From: Acinetobacter sp. ANC 4805
GTDB taxonomy: Bacteria > Pseudomonadota > Gammaproteobacteria > Pseudomonadales > Moraxellaceae
Length of the DNA stretch: 64,000 nt
NCBI RefSeq assembly: GCF_022549495.1
Contig: NZ_JAKZGD010000004.1
Span: forward strand, 124,001-188,000
Reading direction: 5' to 3'
The notes below the pieces were generated by a model. That model was not told the DNA's origin. It saw nothing but the letters and a program-made list of their open reading frames with translations, and ran no database searches. A program made the translations under genes and the position numbers. Shown piece after piece: positions 37,268 to 47,179 of this stretch; within the stretch, counting starts at the first letter, position 1; every line of letters begins with the position of its first letter.

Positions 37268-37735
37268 TTATTTTTTCTTTTTTGAAACCCACATGGTAAT
37301 GGTGGCGTGGAAGACTTTATCGTTGTGCTGATCGAGTACATCGACATTCACTAGATATTCTCCAGCTTTATCCCAATCATAGTGATCCTCTACAGGTGTT
37401 GCGATCGCGATGAGATCTGTATTTGCTTTCTTTAAATATTCGACAGTCATACCCTTTGGAATCCAGCGATGTGTGGCTGGAACAGTCACTTCAGTCATTG
37501 TGCCACCTGCAAGTTCTGCCATATTACACATCGCAATCGCATGAACTGTACCAATGTGATTCAGTACTGAGCGTTTTTTCTTAATGGATATTTTACAAGA
37601 GTTTGGTTTTAACTCCTCAAATAAGGGCGAAATGCTACTGAAATAAGGGGCTTTTAAACACAACATCCGTGTGAATGTCCATTTTCCAGCAGGTAGAGCC
37701 GAAGCTTTGTTCCATAATTCCAAAGTTGAAGGCAT
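37268..37735 (-). CDS. DUF4442 hotdog-fold thioesterase-like protein
   Basis: This 155-residue single-domain protein resembles the DUF4442 branch of the hotdog thioesterases. The central helix HIGTVHAIAMCNMAELAGG and the following strand pattern VEYLKKANTDLIAIA are family-like, and such proteins usually hydrolyse acyl-CoA. The exact substrate is unknown. It diverges from a TetR-type regulator across a 112-bp gap with a strong palindrome, so it is a probable target of that regulator. Confidence 0.75.
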   Translation of the reverse strand: MPSTLELWNKASALPAGKWTFTRMLCLKAPYFSSISPLFEELKPNSCKISIKKKRSVLNHIGTVHAIAMCNMAELAGGTMTEVTVPATHRWIPKGMTVEYLKKANTDLIAIATPVEDHYDWDKAGEYLVNVDVLDQHNDKVFHATITMWVSKKKK

Positions 37736-37750
37736 TTAGAGTTTCCTATT

Positions 37751-37789
37751 AAACAGAATAAAATTCTTTAATGGAATATAATTCTGTTT
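37751..37789. promoter_or_regulatory. 39-bp imperfect palindrome, candidate TetR operator
   Basis: The 16-bp half at 37751-37766 (AAACAGAATAAAATTC) matches the reverse complement of the half at 37774-37789 at 13 positions, with the first nine exact. It is centred in the divergent promoter between DUF4442 and the TetR-type gene. Confidence 0.6.
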
Positions 37790-37847
37790 ACAAGTTATGG
37801 TCAAGTCATTCACAATAGTTCCGATGATTGGTAAATTTAAATAACTT

Positions 37848-38468
37848 ATGCAAACGGCTCAGCAATTATTAGAACGCTTATACCCACAACGTAGATCATT
37901 GTTAAAAAGACAAATCTTATTGGATGCCTTGTCGTGTTTTCTTGAATATGGTTTAGATGCAACCAGTATTGAAATGATCCGAGACAAATCTGAAAGTAGT
38001 GTCGGGGCAATTTATCACCATTTTAAAAATAAGGAGGGGATCATTGCTGCACTGGTTTTTGCTGCTTTGGATGATCAAGCCTTGTTGAGAGATCAATACC
38101 TCGACAATACGCAATCTTTAAAAGAGGTACTGAATGCTTTGATTTATAGCTATGTTGATTGGGTTGCTGATCAACCACATTTTGCAAAATTTTTAATGCT
38201 TGCTCATTTTAATGTGATGCAAAGTGAGTATCGACCATTGTTAAATGAAAAAAATAAACTGAGAAATCAAAAAATCGTGAGCTATATGTCGATATATAGC
38301 GATGCTAAGTTATTGAAATCAGTACCACCTGAATTGATGATTTCATTGGTGATTGGTGCAACTGAAAGTTATTGTCGAGCATGGTTATCTGAGAAAGTAC
38401 TTACCAATCCAAATGTTTATCGGGAAAGCTTGGCTCAGGCTGCTTGGGATTCATTGCAGAATTTATAG
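37848..38468 (+). CDS. TetR-family transcriptional regulator
   Basis: This regulator has 206 residues. The helix-turn-helix lies at about 28-72 (ILLDALSCFLEYG ... SSVGAIYHHFKNKEGIIAALV), with the usual TetR recognition helix YHHFKNKE. The C-terminal ligand domain is helical and unassigned. It diverges from the DUF4442 protein and probably binds the 39-bp palindrome between them, controlling both genes. A lipid-related ligand would fit the neighbourhood, but this is inference. Confidence 0.85.
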   Translation: MQTAQQLLERLYPQRRSLLKRQILLDALSCFLEYGLDATSIEMIRDKSESSVGAIYHHFKNKEGIIAALVFAALDDQALLRDQYLDNTQSLKEVLNALIYSYVDWVADQPHFAKFLMLAHFNVMQSEYRPLLNEKNKLRNQKIVSYMSIYSDAKLLKSVPPELMISLVIGATESYCRAWLSEKVLTNPNVYRESLAQAAWDSLQNL

Positions 38469-38628
38469 CATGACACTATTATTTTGAACTGCACAAATTG
38501 AAAGAGTGAGACTCAAAATTTTCTCTTAGATTTTGCTTAAATAAAATTAGAATTGCTTATATTCGGTGTGTTCATATTATTCAAACAGCACCTTCGCGAG
38601 TGAGTAAAAAGCAATTAAATTCTTGATT

Positions 38629-38647
38629 GGGCGTATGTGATACGCCC
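38629..38647 (-). terminator. Hairpin after the SIMPL-domain gene
   Basis: GGGCGTA / TACGCCC form a 7-bp stem, 16 bp beyond the stop of the minus-strand gene. The following T tract is weak. Confidence 0.5.
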
Positions 38648-38662
38648 TATGTGAATATTTAA

Positions 38663-39364
38663 TTATTTAAATTGGATTGATCCGTTGGCACTTACAGTAA
38701 TTTTGGATTCACCAGCTGCCATGTCTTGTGCAGGCGCTGCTTCCGCCATTGAAAATTTTGCCATAGCGCCACGCATCATCGGTTGTGGAAAATAATTACT
38801 GGTATTTAAGTTCAAGCTAACGAGATTGTATTGCGCTTTATCCCATGCACGTGTAATTGCTAATGCGCGTTGACGAAAGTTATTAGATGCTTCAATCATC
38901 AGCTCATTTTCAACTTTTTTACGTTGCTCATCTGATACGGTGAAGCTAATAGATTGAGTTTGGAAGCTTTGTTGCAACTCACTAATCAGCTGACTTGCTG
39001 CTTTAAAGTCTTTACTTTCAATTTGGATTTCTGCACGAGCACGCCATTCTTTCAATTTATTATTATCATTGTCATAAATAGGATAGGTACTTTGTGTGCC
39101 TGTTTCGACTTTCACTTGTGCGTATTTACGAGAAATTGCCTGAGCCTGATTCATCAATTGATTGATCTGGTTAGAAAGCTCAGCAGGTTGCTTATTACTT
39201 CTTTCAATGTAGAGTACAGCGCGCATTTCATCATTGGCAACTTGGCGTGCAGCATCCGCTTGAATGTTGACAATATTGTAGTTCAAGTTCTCAGTTTCAT
39301 GAGCAAAAAGGCTTGGACTTAGTGTCGCCCCAATCATCATCGCGGTAAGTGCTAAAGTACGCAT
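38663..39364 (-). CDS. SIMPL-domain (DUF541) exported protein
   Basis: This periplasmic protein has 233 residues with a signal peptide at 1-20 (MRTLALTAMMIGATLSPSLFA). The body fits the SIMPL/DUF541 family: a long N-terminal ADAARQVANDEMRAVLYIE strand, repeated helix-strand units and a C-terminal GESKITVSANGSIQF strand. Family members form oligomeric periplasmic or outer-membrane-associated assemblies, and their role is poorly defined. The open frame extends 41 codons upstream, but ATG 39364 has AAGGAAG seven bases before it and gives the signal peptide. Confidence 0.82.
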   Translation of the reverse strand: MRTLALTAMMIGATLSPSLFAHETENLNYNIVNIQADAARQVANDEMRAVLYIERSNKQPAELSNQINQLMNQAQAISRKYAQVKVETGTQSTYPIYDNDNNKLKEWRARAEIQIESKDFKAASQLISELQQSFQTQSISFTVSDEQRKKVENELMIEASNNFRQRALAITRAWDKAQYNLVSLNLNTSNYFPQPMMRGAMAKFSMAEAAPAQDMAAGESKITVSANGSIQFK

Positions 39365-39831
39365 AAAAACTTCCTTAAAATTTGGTATTAGAGATTTATT
39401 TTTTACAAGTCTGATATTAAAAACAACTGATGAGGAACTTCTGCATATTTTGTGGTGTCTTTGTAATATATTAGCAGTGTTTTGCAACGGAAAATAAAAT
39501 AAAAAATATTAAAAATTAAACAATTAGATTTATAGATTTGAACGTTCATCTAAAAAAAATAGTGCTGTTAAAAAAAGCTTACTTTCTTTCGCTTGTCACA
39601 TAGTATGATGATAATTCATCATACTTATTGGAATGAAGCATTTTTTCAATAAGATTAGATGAATGTCAGGCATAAAAAGAGTTTATTTTATTTCAAAATT
39701 AGGTATCATCTCGCTCCTAGTTGAAAGATATAAAAATTTGTGTCTGCACTAGATTCTAAAAAGCACCGAGTCAAACGACCGCAAGTCACCAGACTTATTT
39801 CTTTTACCCATATCAGAGATGGTAATTCGAT
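39365..39831. other. Divergent promoter region, SIMPL gene to dat
   Basis: The 467-bp AT-rich gap has no supported gene. It holds the promoters of the SIMPL-domain gene and of dat-ddc, and a perfect palindrome at 39602-39625. Confidence 0.6.
39602..39625. promoter_or_regulatory. Perfect 10-bp-arm palindrome upstream of dat-ddc
   Basis: AGTATGATGA and TCATCATACT are exact complements around TAAT, 207 bp before dat. There is no T run, so it is more likely an operator than a terminator. It loosely resembles a Fur box but is not a convincing match. Confidence 0.5.
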
Positions 39832-41202
39832 ATGAGCGTTACTTCCGTAAATCCTGCCGCTAATGCAACCAACGAATATTATTTGACTCGCCAAAGTCAG
39901 ATGGAATCAAATGTTCGTAGTTACCCACGTAAACTACCGTTGGCAATAGCAAAAGCACAAGGCTGCTGGGTTACTGATGTTGAAGGTACAGAGTACCTTG
40001 ATTGTTTAGCTGGGGCAGGAACATTGGCTTTAGGTCATAATCATCCTGCGGTGATTCAAAGTATTCAAGACACATTGGCAAGTGGTTTGCCATTGCATAC
40101 TTTAGACTTAACAACTCCTTTAAAAGATGCGTTTACTGAAGCGCTTTTGGCTTATTTGCCAGGCGGTCAAGAAGAATATTGCCTACAGTTCTGTGGTCCA
40201 TCTGGTGCAGATGGTACAGAAGCAGCAATTAAATTAGCGAAAACTTATACGGGTCGTAGCACAGTGATTAGTTTCTCTGGCGGCTACCATGGGATGACGC
40301 ACGGCGCGCTTGCAATGACAGGTAACCTGTCAGCGAAGAATGCGGTGAATGGCTTAATGCCAGGCGTTCAATTTATGCCATACCCGCATGAATATCGTTG
40401 CCCACTTGGTTTAGGTGGGGAAGCAGGTGTTGATGCTTTAACATACTTCTTTGAAAACTTTATTGAAGATGTGGAAAGTGGTGTAACTAAACCAGCAGCC
40501 GTGATCCTTGAAGCGATCCAAGGCGAAGGTGGTGTGGTTACTGCGCCTGTGAAATGGTTACAAAAAATCCGTGAAGTGACTGAAAAGCACAACATCGTTT
40601 TAATCTTGGACGAAGTTCAAGCTGGTTTTGCACGTTCAGGTAAAATGTTTGCCTTTGAACATGCGGGCATCGAGCCTGATGTTGTAGTGATGTCTAAAGC
40701 GGTAGGTGGTAGTTTGCCACTTGCAGTATTAGGTATTAAACGTAAGTTTGATGCTTGGCAGCCTGCGGGTCACACGGGTACTTTCCGTGGTAACCAACTT
40801 GCGATGGGTACAGGTTTGGCATCACTTCAAGTGATCAAAGAACAAAACCTTGCTCAAAATGCGCAAGAGCGTGGTGATTTCTTACAAGCAGAGTTCAAGA
40901 AACTTGCTCAAGAATTCCCATGTATTGGTAACGTACGTGGTCGTGGTTTGATGATCGGTGTTGAGATCGTTGACGAGCGTAAACCTGCGGATCACATGGG
41001 TTCATTACCTGCTGATGCGCAATTGGCTGCTGCAATCCAAACGGCTTGTTTCAACAATAAATTATTGCTTGAAAAAGGCGGTCGTAACGGTACTGTAATT
41101 CGTTTACTTTGCCCATTGATTATTACTCAAGAAGAATGCGTAGAAGCAGTTGCTCGTTTCAAGAAAGCGGTTGCTGAAGCATTAAAAGCAGTACGAGGAT
41201 AA
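39832..41202 (+). CDS. dat: L-2,4-diaminobutyrate:2-oxoglutarate aminotransferase
   Basis: The enzyme transfers an amino group to L-aspartate 4-semialdehyde to make L-2,4-diaminobutyrate, the first step to 1,3-diaminopropane. It is a class III PLP aminotransferase of 456 residues with [20 protein letters not shown], the cofactor Asp in [16 protein letters not shown], and the PLP lysine in [17 protein letters not shown]. The decarboxylase starts two bases after its stop, so the two genes are one operon. In Acinetobacter this pair is linked to surface motility and virulence. Confidence 0.95.
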   Translation: MSVTSVNPAANATNEYYLTRQSQMESNVRSYPRKLPLAIAKAQGCWVTDVEGTEYLDCLAGAGTLALGHNHPAVIQSIQDTLASGLPLHTLDLTTPLKDAFTEALLAYLPGGQEEYCLQFCGPSGADGTEAAIKLAKTYTGRSTVISFSGGYHGMTHGALAMTGNLSAKNAVNGLMPGVQFMPYPHEYRCPLGLGGEAGVDALTYFFENFIEDVESGVTKPAAVILEAIQGEGGVVTAPVKWLQKIREVTEKHNIVLILDEVQAGFARSGKMFAFEHAGIEPDVVVMSKAVGGSLPLAVLGIKRKFDAWQPAGHTGTFRGNQLAMGTGLASLQVIKEQNLAQNAQERGDFLQAEFKKLAQEFPCIGNVRGRGLMIGVEIVDERKPADHMGSLPADAQLAAAIQTACFNNKLLLEKGGRNGTVIRLLCPLIITQEECVEAVARFKKAVAEALKAVRG

Positions 41203-41204
41203 TC

Positions 41205-42737
41205 ATGGTTGATTTTGCAGAACATCGTAAAGCGTTACTCTGCAATGATGCTCAATCCATTGCTGACTATCAGTCAGCAATGGGTGAAGCGGTAAATGCC
41301 GTTTCAGCATGGTTGCAAAATGATAAAATGTACACAGGTGGAAGCATTAAAGATTTGCGTGCAGCAATCTCTTTTAATCCATCAAAACAAGGTTTAGGTG
41401 TACAGCAGTCATTACAACGTATGATTGAGCTTTTCCTCAACAAGAGCTTAAAAGTACATCATCCACATTCACTTGCACACTTACACTGCCCAACCATGGT
41501 GATGAGCCAGATTGCGGAAGTGTTGATCAATGCAACCAACCAATCGATGGACTCATGGGATCAAAGCCCAGCGGGTTCTTTGATGGAAGTTCAATTGGTT
41601 GATTGGCTTCGTCAAAAAGTGGGTTATGGCACTGGTCAAGCAGGTGTGTTCACTTCTGGTGGTACACAGTCAAACTTGATGGGTGTATTGCTGGCGCGTG
41701 ATTGGTGTGTCGCGAAAAACTGGAAAGATGAAAACGGCAAACCGTGGTCTGTTCAGCGTGATGGTATCCCAGTAGAGGCAATGAAAAACGTCAAAGTCAT
41801 CTGTTCTGAAAATGCACATTTCTCTGTGCAAAAGAACATGGCGATGATGGGTATGGGCTTCCAGTCAGTTGTGACTGTTCCTGTGAATGAAAATGCACAG
41901 ATGGATGTTGATGCGCTAGAAAAAACCATGGCACATCTTCAAGCTGAAGGCAAAATCGTTGCGTGTGTTGTTGCAACAGCAGGTACGACAGATGCAGGAG
42001 CAATTGATCCACTCAAGAAAATCCGTGAGATTACCACGAAGTATGGTTCATGGATGCATATTGATGCAGCTTGGGGTGGTGCGCTGATTCTTTCAAATGA
42101 TCATCGTGCAATGCTCGATGGAATTGAATTATCAGACTCAATCACGCTTGATTTCCATAAACATTATTTCCAAAGCATTAGTTGTGGCGCTTTCTTGTTG
42201 AAAGACGAAGCAAACTATCGCTTTATGCATTACGAAGCAGAATATCTAAACTCTGCTTATGATGAAGAACACGGTGTGCCTAACCTCGTGTCTAAATCAT
42301 TGCAAACGACTCGTCGTTTTGATGCATTGAAATTGTGGATGACGGTTGAAGCATTAGGTGAAGAGCTTTATGGTTCAATGATCGACCATGGTGTGAAATT
42401 AACACGTGAAGTTGCAGACTATATCAAAGCAACTGCAGGTCTAGAATTGTTGGTTGAACCACAATTTGCTTCTGTTCTGTTCCGTGTTGTTCCAGAAGGT
42501 TATCCAACTGAGTTTATCGATAGTTTGAACCAAAACGTTGCAGATGAATTATTTGCACGTGGTGAGGCGAATATTGGTGTGACTAAAGTTGGTCAGGTTC
42601 AATCATTGAAAATGACAACTTTAAGTCCAGTTGCAACACTTGAAAACGTTCAAAATCTTCTTGCGCTTGTGCTTGCAGAAGCTGATCGTATTAAAGATGC
42701 AATCGTTGCTGGTACTTATGTTCCTGCGATTGACTAA
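41205..42737 (+). CDS. ddc: L-2,4-diaminobutyrate decarboxylase
   Basis: This PLP-dependent group II decarboxylase of 510 residues converts L-2,4-diaminobutyrate to 1,3-diaminopropane. Visible features are the substrate region [50 protein letters not shown], the cofactor segment [14 protein letters not shown], and the PLP lysine in LDFHKHYFQ. It is translated directly after dat, two bases apart, and followed by a strong terminator. Confidence 0.95.
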   Translation: MVDFAEHRKALLCNDAQSIADYQSAMGEAVNAVSAWLQNDKMYTGGSIKDLRAAISFNPSKQGLGVQQSLQRMIELFLNKSLKVHHPHSLAHLHCPTMVMSQIAEVLINATNQSMDSWDQSPAGSLMEVQLVDWLRQKVGYGTGQAGVFTSGGTQSNLMGVLLARDWCVAKNWKDENGKPWSVQRDGIPVEAMKNVKVICSENAHFSVQKNMAMMGMGFQSVVTVPVNENAQMDVDALEKTMAHLQAEGKIVACVVATAGTTDAGAIDPLKKIREITTKYGSWMHIDAAWGGALILSNDHRAMLDGIELSDSITLDFHKHYFQSISCGAFLLKDEANYRFMHYEAEYLNSAYDEEHGVPNLVSKSLQTTRRFDALKLWMTVEALGEELYGSMIDHGVKLTREVADYIKATAGLELLVEPQFASVLFRVVPEGYPTEFIDSLNQNVADELFARGEANIGVTKVGQVQSLKMTTLSPVATLENVQNLLALVLAEADRIKDAIVAGTYVPAID

Positions 42738-42755
42738 TCGATTTGCTTTCTAAGA

Positions 42756-42782
42756 GAAAGGCACATTCATGTGCCTTTTTTA
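42756..42782 (+). terminator. Terminator of dat-ddc
   Basis: AAAGGCACA / TGTGCCTTT form a 9-bp stem with loop TTCA and a T run. Confidence 0.9.
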
Positions 42783-43144
42783 TTTTTTAGTCTGTGAGAT
42801 TGAGCTTAGAAAGATTTAGTTCATATGAATATACCTTTAATTTAATCTCAAGTAATTTTCGGAATAGCTTTAGATAGACGTGTAAATGGCTATTGGAAAC
42901 CTGATTTTTATTTCATTTAGAACCAAGTCGACGGATTAAAACTAATATTACATAGACATTTGTCATATAGTTTTCATTACTAAGGCCGTCAAATTTGTAT
43001 TTCTAGTTTGATTTCTTATATGTCGTGTTTTAAGTAAAAAATTATAAATTACAATCATTAAGATAATTTTCTTTTGCTATTTTTATCAAAAAATTCTTTT
43101 CTTTATGACTGAAAATTTTCAAATAAAAAATGATCATCATAAAA
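42783..43144. other. AT-rich non-coding region upstream of the Pho box
   Basis: I see no gene or clear repeat in this 360-bp stretch between the ddc terminator and the Pho box of the pst operon. Confidence 0.55.
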
Positions 43145-43175
43145 GCGTCATAAAGTTGTCACTTAATTGTCATAT
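43145..43175 (+). promoter_or_regulatory. Pho box (PhoB binding site) of the pst operon
   Basis: GTCAT, GTCAC and GTCAT begin at 43147, 43158 and 43169, exactly 11 bp apart, the spacing of PhoB direct repeats. The first two units read CGTCATAAAGTTGTCAC, close to the PhoB consensus. It lies 87 bp before the pstS start. Confidence 0.85.
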
Positions 43176-43261
43176 TATCTCCTCAAAATGCAGTTAACCA
43201 AAGTACAACACTTGAAGTTAAAAGAGTTGTAAATCAAATTGTATAAATGAGAGAAGACAGA

Positions 43262-44293
43262 ATGCGCTTAAATCCACGTTATATCGCACTTGCATTAGCT
43301 GTATCTGGGGCAACTGTAGCAGGAACTGCTAACGCAGCTCGTGATACGATTCAAATTGCTGGTTCATCAACTGTATTACCTTATGCAAGTATTGTTGCAG
43401 AAGAATTTGGTAATACTTTCCCACAATTCAAAGCACCAGTTGTTGGTTCAGGCGGTTCTTCAGGTGGTTTGAAACAATTCTGCCAAGGTGTTGGCGACAA
43501 CACAATTGATATCGCGAACTCTTCACGTGCTATCAAAGATACTGAAATCGCTGCATGTAAAAAAGCTGGTGTAAACCAAATCCAAGAAATCAAAATTGGT
43601 TATGACGGTATCGTATTTGCATCAAATGTAAAAAAAGCTGCTTATAAATTAAAACCTTATCACGTATTCACAGCATTATCTGCTCAATTACCTTCAAATG
43701 GTAAATTAGTTCCAAACCCATATACAACTTGGAACCAAATTGATAAATCTTTACCAAATGAGCCGATTACTTTAGTTATTCCTGCATCTAACCACGGTAC
43801 TCGTGAAGTATTCCAAGAGAAAATGGTTGAAGCAGGTTGTGAAGCTTATGATTACTTCAAAAACTTAGATAAAGAAGCTCAGAAAAAAGCGTGCTCTACA
43901 TTCCGTAAAGATGGTCGCGTAATCGAAATCGCTGGTGACTATACAGAAACTCTTGCTCGCTTAAAGACTTCACCAAGCGCTGTAGGTGTATTTGGTCTTG
44001 GCTTCTATGACTTGAACCGTGACAAGTTACGTGTTGCAACTGTAAACAACGTTGTTCCTTCTGAGAAGACAATTTTAAGTGGTCAGTACCCAGTTTCTCG
44101 CCCATTGTTCTTCTATGTGAAAGGCGAACACTTGAAGTCAATCAAAGGTTTATCACAATACGTAGAATACTTCTTAAACAAGAAAGTATCTGGTAAAGGC
44201 TCTAAGTTAGAAAAAGCTGGTTTGATCGCTTTGAGTGACAAAGAACGTGCAAAAATCCTTGCTGATTTTAAAGCTGGTAAAACAGTTAAATAA
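43262..44293 (+). CDS. pstS: Phosphate ABC transporter substrate-binding protein PstS
   Basis: This periplasmic phosphate-binding protein has 343 residues with a signal peptide to about residue 25 (LALAVSGATVAGTANA). Phosphate-binding loops are visible in IAGSSTVLPYA and VGSGGSSGGLKQFCQG, with IDIANSSRAIKD following. I start at ATG 43262 because it gives a standard signal peptide and has GAGAAGACAG in front; an in-frame ATG five codons upstream is possible. It is the first gene of pstSCAB and is controlled by the Pho box upstream. A hairpin after its stop probably lowers expression of the downstream genes. Confidence 0.95.
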   Translation: MRLNPRYIALALAVSGATVAGTANAARDTIQIAGSSTVLPYASIVAEEFGNTFPQFKAPVVGSGGSSGGLKQFCQGVGDNTIDIANSSRAIKDTEIAACKKAGVNQIQEIKIGYDGIVFASNVKKAAYKLKPYHVFTALSAQLPSNGKLVPNPYTTWNQIDKSLPNEPITLVIPASNHGTREVFQEKMVEAGCEAYDYFKNLDKEAQKKACSTFRKDGRVIEIAGDYTETLARLKTSPSAVGVFGLGFYDLNRDKLRVATVNNVVPSEKTILSGQYPVSRPLFFYVKGEHLKSIKGLSQYVEYFLNKKVSGKGSKLEKAGLIALSDKERAKILADFKAGKTVK

Positions 44294-44308
44294 GTTTACT
44301 TAATAACG

Positions 44309-44342
44309 GAGGCTGGTGAGACTTAGGTTCATCGGCCTTTTT
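44309..44342 (+). terminator. Attenuator-like hairpin between pstS and pstC
   Basis: GGCTGGTGA (44311-44319) and TCATCGGCC (44329-44337) form a 9-bp stem with two G-T pairs, followed by TTTTT. Confidence 0.75.
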
Positions 44343-44394
44343 GTCTAGCTAAGTTTTTTCAAATAATGAAAGTTGAGAAAACAGTGGAGATTAC

Positions 44395-45774
44395 ATGAAT
44401 CTGCTACTTATCGGTGTGTTATTAGCCCTTGTGGCAATCGCATATCAAATCGGGCTGAGCAAAAGCCGTAACCTAGCAGGTAAGGGGAATAACTCAGTAG
44501 CACTACATTCTCGTCCTGTGTATTACGGGGCTTTGGTTGCCTTGTGGTGTGGTATTCCTGCTTTTTTAATTTTGATAATTTGGAACTTGGTTGAGCCGAG
44601 TGTTTTACAACATATTATTTTTAATAATATCCCAGCATCCGTCAGTGCAACTTTAGATGCAGCAGGGCGTGATGTATTAATTGATCGTGTTCAAGCGATT
44701 GCTTCAGGTTTTGGTGTCACGGATCAAGCTGCGGCTTATGAAGTTGCTGCTGCACAACAATTAGCAAAATTTCAAACGATAGGGACTTTTGCTAAGTTAG
44801 CAGTAGTTATCAGTGTTGCGTTAGCTGGTTTAGTTTGGGCAAAGCGTAAAGTTAGTGAGCAATATCGTGCACGAAATCAGGTTGAAAAAACAATTAACGT
44901 TGCCTTGATTCTATGTTCTGGTGTTGCGATTTTAACAACTATTGGTATCGTTCTTTCGATGCTGACAGAAGCATTACATTTCTTTAAATTTGTCAGTCCT
45001 ACTGATTTCTTCTTCGGTACAGAATGGAACCCAGGTTTCAGCACAACAGGAAATGCTGAAGGCAGTTATGGAATTTTGCCATTACTTTGGGGGACATTAA
45101 TGGTCAGTGGTATCGCATTACTTGTTGCGGTTCCGATTGGCTTAATGATTGCAATTTACTTGGCAGAATATGCATCTCCAAAGCTACGTGCTTGGGCAAA
45201 ACCAATTATTGAAGTATTAGCAGGTATTCCTACTATTGTTTACGGTGTATTTGCACTTATGGTCATCGGACCATTCTTCAAAATGGTAGGTGAAAGTGTT
45301 GGTATTAATATCAATGCGACAAGTGCTTTGACTGCTGGCTTTGTTATGGGAATTATGATTATCCCATTCGTATCATCATTATCAGATGACATCATTACTC
45401 AAGTTCCACGTTCACTCCGTGATGGTTCTTTAGGTTTGGGTGCTACAAAATCTGAAACGATTAGACAAGTTGTTTTACCTGCTGCACTTCCTGGTATTAC
45501 AGGCGCATTTTTACTTGCTGTTTCTCGTGCTGTTGGTGAGACCATGATTGTGGTACTCGCAGCAGGGAATAGCCCATTACTACATGCAAACCCATTAGAA
45601 GCTGTTTCAACAGTGACGGTAACGATTGTAAAACAGTTAACTGGCGATACAGATTTCGCAAGTCCACAAGCATTGGTTGCATTTGCCCTAGGTTTAACGT
45701 TGTTTGTGATTACTTTGGGTCTAAACATTATTGCACTGTATATCGTGCGCAAATATCGTGAGCAATACGAATGA
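44395..45774 (+). CDS. pstC: Phosphate ABC transporter permease PstC
   Basis: This inner membrane permease of the phosphate importer has 459 residues, longer than E. coli PstC (about 319) because of an N-terminal extension with extra membrane segments and a linker. The core is typical: EGSYGILPLLWGTLMVSG, the AEYASPKLR coupling region, AGIPTIVYGVFALMVIGP, and the EAA-like loop SLRDGSLGLGATKSETIRQV. The extended form is seen in other gamma-proteobacteria. It overlaps pstA by 4 bp (ATGA). Confidence 0.93.
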   Translation: MNLLLIGVLLALVAIAYQIGLSKSRNLAGKGNNSVALHSRPVYYGALVALWCGIPAFLILIIWNLVEPSVLQHIIFNNIPASVSATLDAAGRDVLIDRVQAIASGFGVTDQAAAYEVAAAQQLAKFQTIGTFAKLAVVISVALAGLVWAKRKVSEQYRARNQVEKTINVALILCSGVAILTTIGIVLSMLTEALHFFKFVSPTDFFFGTEWNPGFSTTGNAEGSYGILPLLWGTLMVSGIALLVAVPIGLMIAIYLAEYASPKLRAWAKPIIEVLAGIPTIVYGVFALMVIGPFFKMVGESVGININATSALTAGFVMGIMIIPFVSSLSDDIITQVPRSLRDGSLGLGATKSETIRQVVLPAALPGITGAFLLAVSRAVGETMIVVLAAGNSPLLHANPLEAVSTVTVTIVKQLTGDTDFASPQALVAFALGLTLFVITLGLNIIALYIVRKYREQYE

Positions 45775-47165
45775 GTTCATCAAAGACATCTCCTTTGGAT
45801 CCAAATGCGTTTGATCCTCAAGTGGCTGCTGAACAACGTGAACAGCGCAAAAAAGTTATCCAAAGCTCGTTGGCAAAACGTCATCGCAAAGAAAAAATGT
45901 TCCGTCTGGGTGGTTTCTCTGCAGTCGTGATTGGTTTGGCATTTGTGGCTTTACTATTCGGAAGTATTTTAGCGAGAGGCTTGCCAGCTTTCTGGCAGAG
46001 TAGCATGACAGTTCCTGTTTATTTTGATCCTACGATCATTAATGCAGGACCGAAACCAAAACCAACTGCGGGTGAGTCGCCAGCTCATTTTGAAGAGCGC
46101 TTTGTTGCTTGGCAAACTGAAATGGGTATGGTGGATTGGGATGCATTGATCGTAAATGGTATTGTTGCTAAAGACCCAGCACTTGAGTCGCAACGTGATT
46201 ATTTGACTGGTATGTATACTAGCTCTGAAGCATACCGTTTACGTGATATGGTTCTTGCAAACCCAGCATTAATTGGCACTAAGCAAGAACTTAAATTCTT
46301 GGCAGATGCCAATGTCGATGTATGGTTATCTGGAAATATTGATCGTTCATTGCCTGATGATCAGCAACAACTTGATCCAGAAGTACGTCAACTCGCTGAT
46401 CAGTTAGAAGCAAAAGGGATCATTGAAAGTACGTTTAATACCAACTTATTTGTTAGCCCTGACTCTCGTAGTTCTCCTGCAATCAGTGGTTTGGCTGGTG
46501 CATTCATGGGTTCATTGTTCATGATGCTCATCGTGATCGTGATCTCTATTCCAATTGGGGTTGCAAGTGCCATTTACTTGGAAGAATTTGCGCCGAAAAA
46601 TATGATGACAGACATCATCGAAGTAAATATTAATAACTTGGCTGCTGTTCCTTCGATTGTGTTTGGTTTGTTAGGTGCTGCTATCTTTATCGGATGGATG
46701 CAACTGCCACTTTCAGCTCCGTTAGTGGGTGGTTTGGTTTTAAGTCTAATGACATTACCAACTGTAATCATTACCACACGTGCATCATTGAAGGCAGTAC
46801 CACCATCTATCCGTCAAGCTGCATTAGGTTTAGGCGCATCAAAAGTACAAACAGTCTTCCATCATGTATTACCACTCGCGCTTCCTGGCATTATGACGGG
46901 TTCGATTATTGGTGTAGCACATGCATTAGGTGAAACAGCTCCATTACTTTTAATTGGTATGAGTGCTTTCGTAGCGAGTGTTCCGACAACGCCTCTTGAT
47001 CAAGCAACAGCATTGCCTGTACAAGTATATTTGTGGCAAGGTAATGAACTACGTAACTTCTTTGAAGGACGTACAGCAGCAGCGATTATTGTGCTTCTAG
47101 CATTGATGATTGGTTTAAACAGCCTTGCTATTTGGCTACGTAAGAAATTTGAAGTGCGTTGGTAA
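45771..47165 (+). CDS. pstA: Phosphate ABC transporter permease PstA
   Basis: This second permease has 464 residues, also extended relative to E. coli PstA (about 296). TM1 is at about 43-68. A long periplasmic loop of some 170 residues (about 70-240) precedes the permease core, with [30 protein letters not shown] and the EAA-type loop [23 protein letters not shown]. The loop has no recognisable domain. Its start overlaps the pstC stop, and pstB begins 14 bp after its own stop. Confidence 0.93.
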   Translation: MSSSKTSPLDPNAFDPQVAAEQREQRKKVIQSSLAKRHRKEKMFRLGGFSAVVIGLAFVALLFGSILARGLPAFWQSSMTVPVYFDPTIINAGPKPKPTAGESPAHFEERFVAWQTEMGMVDWDALIVNGIVAKDPALESQRDYLTGMYTSSEAYRLRDMVLANPALIGTKQELKFLADANVDVWLSGNIDRSLPDDQQQLDPEVRQLADQLEAKGIIESTFNTNLFVSPDSRSSPAISGLAGAFMGSLFMMLIVIVISIPIGVASAIYLEEFAPKNMMTDIIEVNINNLAAVPSIVFGLLGAAIFIGWMQLPLSAPLVGGLVLSLMTLPTVIITTRASLKAVPPSIRQAALGLGASKVQTVFHHVLPLALPGIMTGSIIGVAHALGETAPLLLIGMSAFVASVPTTPLDQATALPVQVYLWQGNELRNFFEGRTAAAIIVLLALMIGLNSLAIWLRKKFEVRW

Positions 47166-47179
47166 TTGAGGAGAGTACA

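Noticed and set aside
39602..39625. Fur box interpretation of the palindrome upstream of dat
   Set aside because: The arms share only part of the GATAAT pattern and the centre does not fit; kept as an unassigned operator.
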